A DNA stretch of 37,535 nt from Rhizobium sp. Q54 (GCA_945889445.1 CAMDBX010000034.1:1-37535), one strand, 5' to 3'. Shown: positions 26,828 through 35,921, counted from the first letter of the stretch. Translations and numbers: made by a program. The notes: generated from the sequence alone by a model not told the origin.

Positions 26828-28162
26828 GTGACGACCCAGCTTTTCCATTTTGTCAGCGACACCCGCTTCGATGACATCCCCGATCCGGTGCGGAACATGG
26901 CGCGCCGATGCATTCTCGATCTCACCGGAACGGCAGCCGCTGGCCTCTCCAGCGATCTCTCTCGCATCATCCGTAATATTGCCGTCCGGTCCTTCAATGC
27001 CGGTGACGGCGCCCCTCGAGCCCGCATCATCTTCGACGGACGCACCGCCAGCCCGGCGGGCGCGGCGATGGCGGGGGGCATGACGATTGATAGTTTTGAC
27101 GCGCATGACGGCCATGTCCTGACCAAGGGGCACGCCGGCTGCGCCATCTTCCCGGCCCTGCTGGCCCTTGCCGATAGCACAAGGAACACGATCAGCGGCG
27201 CTGACCTCATGGCCGCGCTGGTCATCGGCTATGAAGTGGCAATCCGCGCCGGCATCGCGCAGCATGCGACGGCGCCCGACTATCATACGTCTGGTGCATG
27301 GAATGCGTTGGGCGTCGTTGCCATGGCGGCCAGACTCCAGGGGCTGGACCAAGAGGCGTTCCGTCAGGCGCTGGGCATTGCGGAGTACCACGGACCGCGC
27401 AGCCAGATGATGCGCTGCATCGACTTCCCCACCATGGTGAAGGATGGATCCGGCTGGGGCGCAATGTGCGGCGTGAGCGCAGCCGAACTAGCGTCCGAGG
27501 GGTTCACGGGCGCCCCCGCGCTGGTTGTCGAGAGCGATTCCGTGCGCGACCTCTGGATCGATCTCGGCACGCGCTGGCGCATCTTGGAAATATACTTCAA
27601 GCCCTATCCGATCTGCCGCTGGGCCCAGCCCGCCGTCGAGGCATCGCTGGTCCTGCGCCAGACCCATGGCGTGACCGCTCCCGACATTGAGGCCATCGAG
27701 GTTGAGACCTTCCATGAAGCGGTGCGGCTCGACCAACACCGGCCGGCGTCCACGGAGGAAGCCCAGTACAGTCTGCCATTCCCGGTAGCAGCTGCGGTGG
27801 TACGCGGGCGTCTGGCGCCGACCGATATTTCGGGCGCCGCCCTGCACGATCCCGAGATCCTGGCGATGAGCGACCGCATCCTACTTCGTGAGGCGGATGA
27901 CCTAAATGCCCGTTTTCCGGCGGAGCGCTTCGCGCGCGTCACCTTTCGGCTGAAGGACGGCCGCGTGCTGCAAAGCGAGACGACTCCGGCGCGGGGAGAT
28001 GCGGAACGCCCGCTCTCCGATCTCGAAATCCTGGAGAAGTTCAAGGCAGTGGCGTCCGAAGCACTGGGGACGCGGGCCGGAGACATCGTGGCCGCGGTAG
28101 ACAAACTGCCTGAAGAGGCATCGAGCCGGACACTGCTCGACCTGCTCCTCAACCATTGCTGA
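26828..28162 (+). CDS. MmgE/PrpD-family protein
   Basis: A 444-residue protein of the MmgE/PrpD superfamily (2-methylcitrate dehydratase, cis-aconitate decarboxylase and iminodisuccinate epimerase folds). Typical segments are CILDLTGTAAAGL near the start, GGMTIDSFDAHDGH (about 78-91), the SGAWNALGVVAMAARLQGLD region, and FKPYPICRWAQPAVEA. GTG 26828 is chosen because AGGAGGG (26816-26822) lies 5 bases upstream; the longer open frame from 26678 overlaps the previous gene. It lies 118 bases after CocE copy 1 and 10 bases before CocE copy 2. Family members do not share one reaction, so a role such as dehydration, decarboxylation or epimerisation of the acid released by the hydrolases is only inference. 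Confidence 0.85.
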   Translation: MTTQLFHFVSDTRFDDIPDPVRNMARRCILDLTGTAAAGLSSDLSRIIRNIAVRSFNAGDGAPRARIIFDGRTASPAGAAMAGGMTIDSFDAHDGHVLTKGHAGCAIFPALLALADSTRNTISGADLMAALVIGYEVAIRAGIAQHATAPDYHTSGAWNALGVVAMAARLQGLDQEAFRQALGIAEYHGPRSQMMRCIDFPTMVKDGSGWGAMCGVSAAELASEGFTGAPALVVESDSVRDLWIDLGTRWRILEIYFKPYPICRWAQPAVEASLVLRQTHGVTAPDIEAIEVETFHEAVRLDQHRPASTEEAQYSLPFPVAAAVVRGRLAPTDISGAALHDPEILAMSDRILLREADDLNARFPAERFARVTFRLKDGRVLQSETTPARGDAERPLSDLEILEKFKAVASEALGTRAGDIVAAVDKLPEEASSRTLLDLLLNHC

Positions 28163-28172
28163 GGCCCTTGTC

Positions 28173-30158
28173 ATGAACGCGCCGCATGTCGAAGAAACAG
28201 TATGGATCGGGCTTTCAGACGGATGCCGCGTGGCAGCCCGCCTCTGGCTGCCGCGCGCCGACACCGAACCGGTGCCGGCGATACTCGAATATCTTCCCTA
28301 TCGCCGTCGCGACCGGCACCGTGGCGACGACGCCGTCCTTCACCCGGCCTTTGCCGCTGAGGGCTACGCCTGCATTCGCGTCGACATGCGGGGCGCTGGC
28401 GACTCCGACGGGCTGATGAACGACGAATATACGCCCGGGGAGTGGAAAGACGCCGTCGAGGTTATTGACTGGATTGCCCGGCAGCCATGGTGTTCCGGTG
28501 CGGTCGGTATGATAGGGCTCTCATGGAGCGGGTTCAATTCACTCCAGATTGCCACTCTGGCGCCGCCTGCGCTGAAGGCCATCGTCACCACCTGCGCCTC
28601 CGATGACCGTTATGGCGACGACATGCACTACATGGGTGGCTGCCTGCTCAACGACAACATCCAGTATGGTTCGACGCTGTTTACCTGGATAGCCACACCC
28701 CCGGACCCCGAGATAGTGGGCGAGCGATGGCGCGACATGTGGCTGAAGCGGCTCGAGACGGTTGAAATTCCACCGGCTGCTCGCTGGATGCAGCATTCCG
28801 ACCGTGACGGCTACTGGAAAAGTGGCTCGGCTTGCGAAAACTATGGGTCCATCAAGGCGGCCGTTCTCGCGGTGGGTGGCTGGGCAGACGGCTATACGAA
28901 CGCCGTGATGCGCCTGCTGTCCGGCCTCACTAGTCCCCGCAAGGGACTTATCGGTCCATGGGGCCATGCTTATCCCCACGTCGCGACACCCGGTCCCGCG
29001 ATTGACTTCATCGCCTATGCCGTGAGGTGGTGGGACCATTGGCTGAAGGGTCGCGATACTGGCATCATGGACGAGCCGATGCTAACCTGCTGGCTGCAGG
29101 AGCATGAGAAGCCGCAGTCCCGTTACGGCGCCCGTAAGGGACGTTGGATCGCGGAAGAGTCCTGGGATAGCCCCAATGTTTCGGTCAGGAAGTTGGGCAT
29201 CAACGCCAATGGCCTTGGTGCCAGGGGCGGGGTGCTCGACATGTCGGTCCGCTCTCCAGCATCGACTGGCCTCGCATCGGGCGAGTGGTGTCCATATGGC
29301 TGGGGCCCCGACATGCCTCTCGACCAAAGGGAGGATGACGGCGCCTCGCTGTGCTTCGACGGCGAAGGGCTGGCTGCACCGCTGCAGATCCTTGGCGGCG
29401 CGCGTGTGCATCTGGTGCTGTCCTGCGATAACGAGGAAGGCATGGTCGCGGTACGGCTCTGTGAGGTAGCGCCCGATGGCACGTCTTCCCGTATCACCTA
29501 TGGGCTTCTAAACCTCCAGCACCGTAGCGGGCATGGGGCGGCGGAGAAACTGGTTCCCGGCCGCCGTTACGAGGTCGAGGTGAAGCTGAAGGACTGCGCC
29601 TATGAGACGCCTACCGGGCATCGCCTGCGCGTGGCGATCTCCACGGCCTACTGGCCTTTGGCCATGCCGGCGGGCGCAGGAACCACGGTGACGCTGCACG
29701 AGGCCAGCCTTGCACTGCCGGTGCGTGGCGCGAAGGGTGCGCGGCCAGCAAGCCTCGGCGAGCCCCACGTACCTCCTGCGCTTGCGACCACTGTGCTCGT
29801 TTTGCCGGAGCGCGGCCGCCTGCGCATGAGTCGTGATCTCAGCGCGGGCATCACGCGCGTCGAGGTCGTGCGGAACCTCGGCGCTGTCAGGATCGAGGAT
29901 GTGGCCCTCGAACTTAAAGCGCTCGGCAGCGAGACCTACGAGATCAAACCAGACGATTCGACAGCTGTAAGGAGTGAGACGACGCGGCTAGCTGAGTTCC
30001 GCCGCACCGGCTGGTGTGCGGCCGTCGAGACGCACTCGGTGCTGACCATGGAAGGTGGAAACTGGAGGCTGAAGGCGCGACTTGAAGCGCGCCATGGCAA
30101 TGAGACGATTTTCGCCCGCGACTGGAACCTGATTATTCCGCGCTCGAGTGCGGAGTGA
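28173..30158 (+). CDS. CocE/NonD-family serine hydrolase, copy 2
   Basis: A 661-residue paralogue of copy 1 with the same architecture and colinear motifs. The triad is Ser117 (GLSWSG), Asp239 (GGWADGY) and His265 (GPWGHAYPH). The two proteins share long near-identical blocks (RYADDVHFMGGCLL versus RYGDDMHYMGGCLL; the ISTAYWP region) but differ clearly elsewhere, so the duplication is old and probably gave different substrate preference. The gene follows the MmgE/PrpD-like gene by 10 bases and is probably cotranscribed. The next downstream DNA is a dead transporter ATPase gene. Confidence 0.85.
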   Translation: MNAPHVEETVWIGLSDGCRVAARLWLPRADTEPVPAILEYLPYRRRDRHRGDDAVLHPAFAAEGYACIRVDMRGAGDSDGLMNDEYTPGEWKDAVEVIDWIARQPWCSGAVGMIGLSWSGFNSLQIATLAPPALKAIVTTCASDDRYGDDMHYMGGCLLNDNIQYGSTLFTWIATPPDPEIVGERWRDMWLKRLETVEIPPAARWMQHSDRDGYWKSGSACENYGSIKAAVLAVGGWADGYTNAVMRLLSGLTSPRKGLIGPWGHAYPHVATPGPAIDFIAYAVRWWDHWLKGRDTGIMDEPMLTCWLQEHEKPQSRYGARKGRWIAEESWDSPNVSVRKLGINANGLGARGGVLDMSVRSPASTGLASGEWCPYGWGPDMPLDQREDDGASLCFDGEGLAAPLQILGGARVHLVLSCDNEEGMVAVRLCEVAPDGTSSRITYGLLNLQHRSGHGAAEKLVPGRRYEVEVKLKDCAYETPTGHRLRVAISTAYWPLAMPAGAGTTVTLHEASLALPVRGAKGARPASLGEPHVPPALATTVLVLPERGRLRMSRDLSAGITRVEVVRNLGAVRIEDVALELKALGSETYEIKPDDSTAVRSETTRLAEFRRTGWCAAVETHSVLTMEGGNWRLKARLEARHGNETIFARDWNLIIPRSSAE

Positions 30159-30279
30159 AGTATCGAGGCAGCGGCCCGGAAGGACGAACAACCCAACGAG
30201 AAACTACGGAAGAGACCAGTGAGACATAATGCTGTCAGGACGCGCCTCAAGCTGATTGCAGGTGCTGACGGTCTAGCCA

Positions 30280-30919
30280 GTGGCACGGATCCGCGCCCGT
30301 GCGGATGAATTTCTGGAACTCGTCGGTTTGCCGCCAGATCATTATTGCAATCGCTGGCCGCGCCAGTTGCCGGGCGGTAAGTAGCAGCGAGTTGGCGAGG
30401 CGCGGGCACTCGCCGCCGATCCTTCCATCATCCTGATGCATGAGCCCTTTGGAGCCCTTGACCCTATCATATGGAGCAAGTTGCAGGACGGACTAATGCG
30501 TATTTAGCAGCAGCTCGACTAGGCCATCATCGTCATCAGTCATGACATGGACGAGGCAATCCGCCTTACCGATGCCGTGGCGGTGGCGGTGATGAGGTGG
30601 AAGACTGCTGCAGTTCGCGCATCCGGCTCAATTCTTTGCCCAACCCGCAGACCCCTTCGTGACGTCGCTGCTCGGGCATGACCGATTGCTCAAACTGATG
30701 CGCAAGATGCCGCTCGCCATTCTTCCGCCCGAGGAGGCGATAACGGCCGAAGCACCTGAGATCGACCGCCGCCCCACCGCCGAGAACGCGCTGATTCAGA
30801 TGCTGGCGAGCGGCAGTGAACGTGTCGCAGTCATAGAAAGTGGGCGGCGCCTCCACTCATTGCTGGTATTAACTCTCGTGCGCTCCGTGCTTCTAGGTAC
30901 TCCTCATTGCACCGCCTGA
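30280..30919 (+). pseudogene. Dead OpuAA/OpuBA-type osmoprotectant (betaine/choline) ABC ATPase with CBS domain
   Basis: The frame from 30280 reads RIRARADEFLELVGLPP, then WPRQLPGGK[23 protein letters not shown], EPFGALDPI, two more in-frame stops, then AIIVISHDMDEAIRLTDAVAV. This is the ATPase core from just before the signature to past the switch His. After a frameshift near 30598 homology resumes as GRLLQFAHPAQFFAQPADPF, TSLLGHDRLLKLM, and a CBS-domain tail (ALIQMLASGSERVAVIESG). The layout matches glycine betaine/choline-type ATPases. The N-terminal part with Walker A is missing, Walker B MDEP became MHEP, and three stops and one frameshift are present, so it is inactive. Confidence 0.75.
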
Positions 30920-30925
30920 ACCCAT

Positions 30926-33343
30926 TCAGGCCCTGAGGCGCTTACCTTCTGGGTCGAAAGCCGGGGTGGCCAGGATGACGGCGCGATGGGGACTTCCGAG
31001 AATGGCGACGTTCACCTCGTCACCGGGCTTCGTAAGTCCCGTTTTCAGATATGCGATCGCCAGTGACTTGCCGACGGAATAACCGAAGGTGCCGGAGGTG
31101 ACCTGGCCAAGCGGGGCACCATCGAAAAGGAAAACTGGCTCGCCCCCGGTCGCATCGGCGACGGTTGCATCTATTTCGAGGAAGCTCATCATCTCGCGCG
31201 GCGCTACCTGCGCCACCGCGAGATATGCTTCACGGTTGAGGAAGGGCTTTTCCGGCTTCACGAGGCGGGTAAGGCCGCATTCCTGCGGCCAGTATTCAAG
31301 ACTGTAGTCGCGGCCCCAGCTGCCATATCCCTTCTCGACACGCAGGCTCATTAGGGCGCGGGAACCCACCGGCCCTGCACCAAATTCGCGCCCAGCCTCC
31401 AGCAGGGCCTCATACAGCCTCACCTGATCGTCCGCCCTGCAATGAAGTTCCCAGCCGAGATCGCCCGTGAAGCTGACACGAATGGCGACGACCTCCACGC
31501 CCGCCACGGTAATGCGCGCGGACCGCATGAACGGGAAAGCCGCATGGGAGAGATCGACGTTGGTCAGGCGTTGCAGCAACTCGCGCGATGATGGCCCGGC
31601 CACGTTGAAGCCGCAGTGGGAATTGGTGAGCGACCGGAACACCGTGCTGGCAGGAAGCGGCATGGCGTTGAAATATCGCTGATGGTAGCGCTCTGCCATG
31701 CCGGAGCCTATGATGAGAAATTCCTCCGCATCCAACCGCGTCACCGTGAAATCGCCCGCGATGCCGCCACGCTTCCCGATGAGCGGTGTGAGGCAGGAGC
31801 GTCCCACCTCTTTCGGCATGTGGTTGGCGAACAGGGCGTCCAGCCAGGCTTCCGCACCAGGGCCCTTCACCTCGTATTTGGCAAAGTTCGAGATGTCGAT
31901 GATACCGGCTCTCTGACGCAGCATCATGGCTTCGCGGCCAACAGGCTTCCACCAGTTCTGCCGCGTGAAGCCTATGGTCTCCTCCTGCGGTTCGCCTGGC
32001 GCTGCGAACCACAGAGGGTGTTCCCAGCCGTAGTTGAGACCGAAGATGGCGCCCATGTCCTTCTGCATCGGATGGGCTGGCCTCACGTGAACCGGGCGGC
32101 CGGCAGCGCGTTCCTCATTAGGGAAGTGGATTTTGAAGCGCGTCGTGTAGACGTCGCGCACCCGGGCCCTGGTGAAGGCATGATCTGCCCAGTCTCCGAA
32201 GCGCGCCAGATCCCAGGAGAAGATGTCGAGGGTTGGTTCGCCCTCCACCATCCACTCGGCCGCGAGTTTGCCCAGTCCGCCGGACTGCGAGAAGCCCGGA
32301 ATGATGCCGTTGCAGCAGAAATAGTTCTTCAGTTCCGGCACCGGCCCGAAGAGTGCAGCACTGTCGGGCGACCAGATCATCGGACCGTTGATGATGCGCT
32401 TGATGCCCGCATGCCCGATCACTGGAACGCGGGCAATGGCGCGGGCGACGTTCTCCTCTATGCGTCCGAGGTCGTCCGGCAGCAGTTCTTGCCCGAAATC
32501 CTTCGGCGTTCCAGACTCGGCCCAGAACTTCATGTCGCGTTCATAGGCCCCAATAAGAAATCCGAGGCCTTCCTGGCGGAAGTAGTATTCCCCGTCGCGA
32601 TCGGCGATCGACGGCAGCCTTCGCCCGATGGCAGCGACCTCCGGCACAGTCTCGGTCACGAAATACTGGTGCTCGGTAGGAATGAGCGGAAGAAATAGCC
32701 CAGCCATCGCCGCGACCTCGCGCGCCCAGAGCCCGGCTGCGTTGACTACCCAACTCGTGTGAATGTCGCCCTTCTCGGTGTGCACGATCCACGAGCCGTC
32801 GGGTTGCGGCGCGGTTCCGGTGACGGCGGTGAAGCGCTGGATTTCTGCTCCGAGCTTTCGGGCCCCTGCGGCATAGGCGTGGGTTACGCCGGAGGGATCC
32901 ACGTTGCCACCTTCAGGCTCATACATAATGCAGCGCACGCCGTCGAAGTCAGCGAGCGGGTGCAGCTTTTCCGCTTCCGCCCGGCTCACCTGATGGAAAT
33001 TCATACCGTAGCGCTTCGCCTTTGCGGCCTGCAGGCGCAGCTGGTGCTCACGTGCCTCGGTTTGCGCTAGGTAGAGCGAGCCTGGCTGGAACACGCCGCA
33101 CCCCTGACCGGTCTCGGCCTCGAGCGCCTTGTAGAGGTTCATCGTATAGTACTGGATACGACTGATGTTCGTGGAATCATGCAGGCCGTGGATACCTGCC
33201 GCGGCGTGCCAAGTGGAACCGCTGGTGAGTTCACTCCGCTCCAGGAGCACGCTGTCGGTCCAGCCGAGCTTCGCGAGGTGGTATAGGATGGAACAGCCAA
33301 CAAGGCCGCCCCCGATGACGACAGCTTGCGCATGGGTTCGCAT
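30926..33343 (-). CDS. FAD-dependent dimethylglycine/sarcosine dehydrogenase-like protein with C-terminal GcvT domain
   Basis: An 805-residue two-domain flavoprotein. The N-terminal DAO-type FAD domain begins AVVIGGGLVGCSILYHLA (7-24). His46 in the GSTWHAAAG motif matches the His that binds FAD covalently in dimethylglycine dehydrogenase. The C-terminal half is the GcvT/aminomethyltransferase fold (GDLGWELH; GYGSWGRDYSLEYWPQECG), which in this family passes the oxidised methyl group to tetrahydrofolate as 5,10-methylene-THF. The expected reaction is oxidative N-demethylation of an N-methylated amine or amino acid. ATG 33343 follows GGAAGGAGC. It lies 24 bases after the MttB-like gene in the same operon, pointing to successive demethylation of one substrate. 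Confidence 0.87.
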   Translation of the reverse strand: MRTHAQAVVIGGGLVGCSILYHLAKLGWTDSVLLERSELTSGSTWHAAAGIHGLHDSTNISRIQYYTMNLYKALEAETGQGCGVFQPGSLYLAQTEAREHQLRLQAAKAKRYGMNFHQVSRAEAEKLHPLADFDGVRCIMYEPEGGNVDPSGVTHAYAAGARKLGAEIQRFTAVTGTAPQPDGSWIVHTEKGDIHTSWVVNAAGLWAREVAAMAGLFLPLIPTEHQYFVTETVPEVAAIGRRLPSIADRDGEYYFRQEGLGFLIGAYERDMKFWAESGTPKDFGQELLPDDLGRIEENVARAIARVPVIGHAGIKRIINGPMIWSPDSAALFGPVPELKNYFCCNGIIPGFSQSGGLGKLAAEWMVEGEPTLDIFSWDLARFGDWADHAFTRARVRDVYTTRFKIHFPNEERAAGRPVHVRPAHPMQKDMGAIFGLNYGWEHPLWFAAPGEPQEETIGFTRQNWWKPVGREAMMLRQRAGIIDISNFAKYEVKGPGAEAWLDALFANHMPKEVGRSCLTPLIGKRGGIAGDFTVTRLDAEEFLIIGSGMAERYHQRYFNAMPLPASTVFRSLTNSHCGFNVAGPSSRELLQRLTNVDLSHAAFPFMRSARITVAGVEVVAIRVSFTGDLGWELHCRADDQVRLYEALLEAGREFGAGPVGSRALMSLRVEKGYGSWGRDYSLEYWPQECGLTRLVKPEKPFLNREAYLAVAQVAPREMMSFLEIDATVADATGGEPVFLFDGAPLGQVTSGTFGYSVGKSLAIAYLKTGLTKPGDEVNVAILGSPHRAVILATPAFDPEGKRLRA

Positions 33344-33367
33344 GTGTTCAGCTCCTTCCAGTCAAGA

Positions 33368-34906
33368 TCATGGGTCATCGCCGCCGATCTCCTCACGGCG
33401 GTGGGCAACATAGGTGTCAAGCTCCTCGCGGATGGCGGCGTCCATCGGCGGCTCCTCGTACTCGGCAAGGGCGCGTTGCCAAAGAGCGGTGGCGCGCGTC
33501 AGGGCATCACGGCCGCCGGCCTCCAGCCATGCCCCGTGATTGCTCCAGTCCGACAGCATGGGGCGGTAGAAGGCGGTCTGATAACGCGACATGGTGTGCT
33601 CGGCACCGAAGAAGTGGCCGCCCGCCGGAACGGAGGCTATTGCCTCCAGGCCTAGCTCATCCTCGGCTGAATCGAGCGGTTTCAGGATTTCCATCATGTT
33701 CTGAAGGATCTCAACGTCGAGGATGATCTTTTCGTAAGAAGCCGTGAGTCCGCCCTCGAGCCAGCCCGCCGCGTGATAGATGAGATTCCCGCCACCCAGC
33801 ACCGCGCCCCAGGTGGCGTTCACGGTCTCATAGGCCGCCTGCAGGTCGACGGCGTTCGACGCGTTAGAGTTTGAGGTGCGATATGGGAGGCCATAGCGCC
33901 TGGCCAGCTGGCCGGAGATGATGTTGGCCCGGGTGTTCTCGGGCGTTCCGAAGGCGGGTGCGCCGCTGCGCATGTCAACATTGGAGGTGAAGGCGCCATA
34001 CATCACCGGCGCCCCCGGGTTCACGAGTTGCGTGAGGACCACGCCGAACAGCGCCTCGGCATTCTGCTGGGCGAGGGCCGCGGCGAGGCTCACCGGCGTC
34101 ATCGCTCCCATCAGGGTGAAGGGAGTGATCGTCACCGGCTGACCGTGGGCGCTCATGGCGGTGAGGCCGTCGGTCATCGCCTCATCAAGGAGGCGCGGCG
34201 AGTTCACCGAGATGATCGTTGTGACGCCCGGCTCTCGCTTCATCTCCTCCAACGAGACCCCGCGTGCGATGGCCATCATGCGAATGCCATCGACAGCCCG
34301 GGCACTGCCGATGGCTGTGCAGTGATAGGCACGGTCGCTTAGCGTCAGATTGGCGAGATAGCAGTCGAGGTGGCGCGAGTTGGCAGGCAGCTCCTGCGGT
34401 GAGGTCGCTTGGTTGCCGATAACATGGATGGCGTTGAAGGTTTGCGCAAGTCTGACGAAATTCTCGTAGTCGCGCATGTTACCGGCGCGCCGACCGTTGA
34501 TGCAGTCATGTACGTTGGGCGGACCGGCGACCAGGCCGAACACCATGTGCCGTCCACCGAAAACCAATTTTCGGGCCGGATTGCGCGGAGTCAGCGTGAA
34601 GGTTCTGGGTGCCGTCCTGAGCGCTTCGTTCACCATGCTCTCATCGATGCGCACCAGCTTTTCGGAGCGATCCACCAGGGCACCCGCAGCAGCAAATCGG
34701 TCAAAGGCCGCTTCGCTCATTACGCGGATGCCAAGTTCGGAGAGAATCCGCATAGCGGTCCTGTGAATAGCCTCGATCTGGTCTGGCGTAGCCGCTTCGA
34801 GGGGGGCGAATGGATTTTCCGGAAGCTGCCATGGAAGCTGTGGAATGGAGCCGCCCACTCGGGCGCTGCGCTGCCGCCGGCCGCCGCCTCTTCTGTCCGT
34901 AGTCAC
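33368..34906 (-). CDS. Trimethylamine methyltransferase (MttB)-like protein, non-pyrrolysine type
   Basis: A 512-residue COG5598/MttB-superfamily protein. Family landmarks are the Arg-rich N-terminus (RRGGGRRQRSARVGG), the VAGPPNVHDCINGRRAG segment, VMYGAFTSNVDMRSGAPAFG in the barrel, and the C-terminal GHFFGAEHTM and YRPMLSDWSN motifs. The frame is continuous with no internal TAG, so no pyrrolysine is used. Characterised non-Pyl members demethylate quaternary amines such as glycine betaine, proline betaine or carnitine, passing the methyl group to a corrinoid protein. No corrinoid protein or reactivase gene is in this window, so they must be elsewhere or another acceptor is used. Start GTG 34906 with GGAGGAGAG upstream. 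It is divergent from a LysR gene. Confidence 0.85.
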   Translation of the reverse strand: MTTDRRGGGRRQRSARVGGSIPQLPWQLPENPFAPLEAATPDQIEAIHRTAMRILSELGIRVMSEAAFDRFAAAGALVDRSEKLVRIDESMVNEALRTAPRTFTLTPRNPARKLVFGGRHMVFGLVAGPPNVHDCINGRRAGNMRDYENFVRLAQTFNAIHVIGNQATSPQELPANSRHLDCYLANLTLSDRAYHCTAIGSARAVDGIRMMAIARGVSLEEMKREPGVTTIISVNSPRLLDEAMTDGLTAMSAHGQPVTITPFTLMGAMTPVSLAAALAQQNAEALFGVVLTQLVNPGAPVMYGAFTSNVDMRSGAPAFGTPENTRANIISGQLARRYGLPYRTSNSNASNAVDLQAAYETVNATWGAVLGGGNLIYHAAGWLEGGLTASYEKIILDVEILQNMMEILKPLDSAEDELGLEAIASVPAGGHFFGAEHTMSRYQTAFYRPMLSDWSNHGAWLEAGGRDALTRATALWQRALAEYEEPPMDAAIREELDTYVAHRREEIGGDDP

Positions 34907-34970
34907 TCTTTTCTCTCCTCCGCACCCGCCATACCCCTTTTATTTTTTTACTCTGCTCTCTACACGCGAA

Positions 34971-35008
34971 ATAACTGGGGTTATGCCATAAGAGGAACGA
35001 CCTTATGG
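34971..35008. promoter_or_regulatory. Two adjacent inverted repeats, likely LysR operator, between divergent genes
   Basis: ATAAC-TGGG-GTTAT (34971-34984) and CCATAAG-N9-CTTATGG (34986-34992 with 35002-35008) sit in the 112-base gap between the MttB-like and LysR genes. LysR regulators usually bind such interrupted dyads in the shared region of a divergently transcribed target and repress their own gene. The second dyad ends 10 bases before the LysR start codon, which fits autorepression. Confidence 0.55.
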
Positions 35009-35018
35009 GGAAAGTCAC

Positions 35019-35921
35019 TTGATCGATAGACCGCCGCCGCCGCTGGGCCTGATCCGCGCATTCGAGTGCACCGCGCGGCACTTGAGTTTCACACTTGCGG
35101 CGCGGGAACTCGGCTATACTCAGGCGGCAGTCAGTGCGCAGGTCCGGGCATTGGAGAAATATGTCGCGCGTCCGCTGTTCGTGCGGAAGACACGCAGCCT
35201 CAAGTTGACGGATATAGGCGAGGCATTCCTCCCAACCCTTCTACAGGGCTTGCAGCAGATCGATGATGCAACCAATGCGATACTCACCGGATCGCGCGAG
35301 AAAACCGTGAGCGTTGCCTGCCCAATGAGCCTCGCCGAAAACTGGCTTCCCGGGGTACTGGTAGGATTTCGCGAGCACTACCCCGACATTGACGTCATCG
35401 TGCACGGAACGGTGTGGGAGGCACCGGGAGAGCCTGCCGCCGATCTCACCATTACTATCAACCGCAGGGATGAGGCGCCGGACACCGCAAAGTGCCTGTG
35501 GCCGGAGAAGCTGGTGCTGCTATGCGCGCCCTCGGCAGCGCAGGGGCTCACCTCCGCAACTGCTATAGCCTCTGCGCCAAAGATCTTCGTCATGGGGCGC
35601 CAGGAATACTGGACCGGTATGGCCGCCGCTCTGTCACTCCCCGGCGTAGATCTCGACCGGGGCTATCGTACCAATTCCACCAATATCGCGCTTGAAATGG
35701 CCGCCAGTGGGCTCGGCATCACCGTCGCACTGGAGACGGTCTCGCGCACTTATCTCGAACGCGGCTTGCTAGTTGACCCTCTAGGGGTGAGGCCAATCAG
35801 CCCGTGGTCCTACTACCTGGCGTCGGGCTCCACCCGAAATCGGACTGTGGCAGAGCAGCTTCGTGCCTGGATCGCCTCAGCTAAGCCATACATGCAGGAT
35901 CGAGGGCTTCCCGAGTCTTGA
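35019..35921 (+). CDS. LysR-family transcriptional regulator (GcvA-like), divergent from the demethylation operon
   Basis: A 300-residue regulator with the winged helix-turn-helix at the N-terminus (LSFTLAARELGYTQAAVSAQ) and an effector-binding domain to the end. It begins at TTG 35019 (IDRPPPPLGLIRAFECTAR fits the family start; no ATG is available) after GGGGAAAG. The weak TTG start suggests low expression. Its position, divergent from the MttB-like/dimethylglycine-dehydrogenase-like operon with operator-like dyads between, suggests it controls that operon, probably in response to a methylated amine. Confidence 0.87.
   Translation: MIDRPPPPLGLIRAFECTARHLSFTLAARELGYTQAAVSAQVRALEKYVARPLFVRKTRSLKLTDIGEAFLPTLLQGLQQIDDATNAILTGSREKTVSVACPMSLAENWLPGVLVGFREHYPDIDVIVHGTVWEAPGEPAADLTITINRRDEAPDTAKCLWPEKLVLLCAPSAAQGLTSATAIASAPKIFVMGRQEYWTGMAAALSLPGVDLDRGYRTNSTNIALEMAASGLGITVALETVSRTYLERGLLVDPLGVRPISPWSYYLASGSTRNRTVAEQLRAWIASAKPYMQDRGLPES

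Noticed and set aside
34907-35018. Riboswitch upstream of the MttB-like gene
   Set aside because: The gap is short and shows dyads typical of a DNA operator, with no recognisable glycine, cobalamin or SAM aptamer core.
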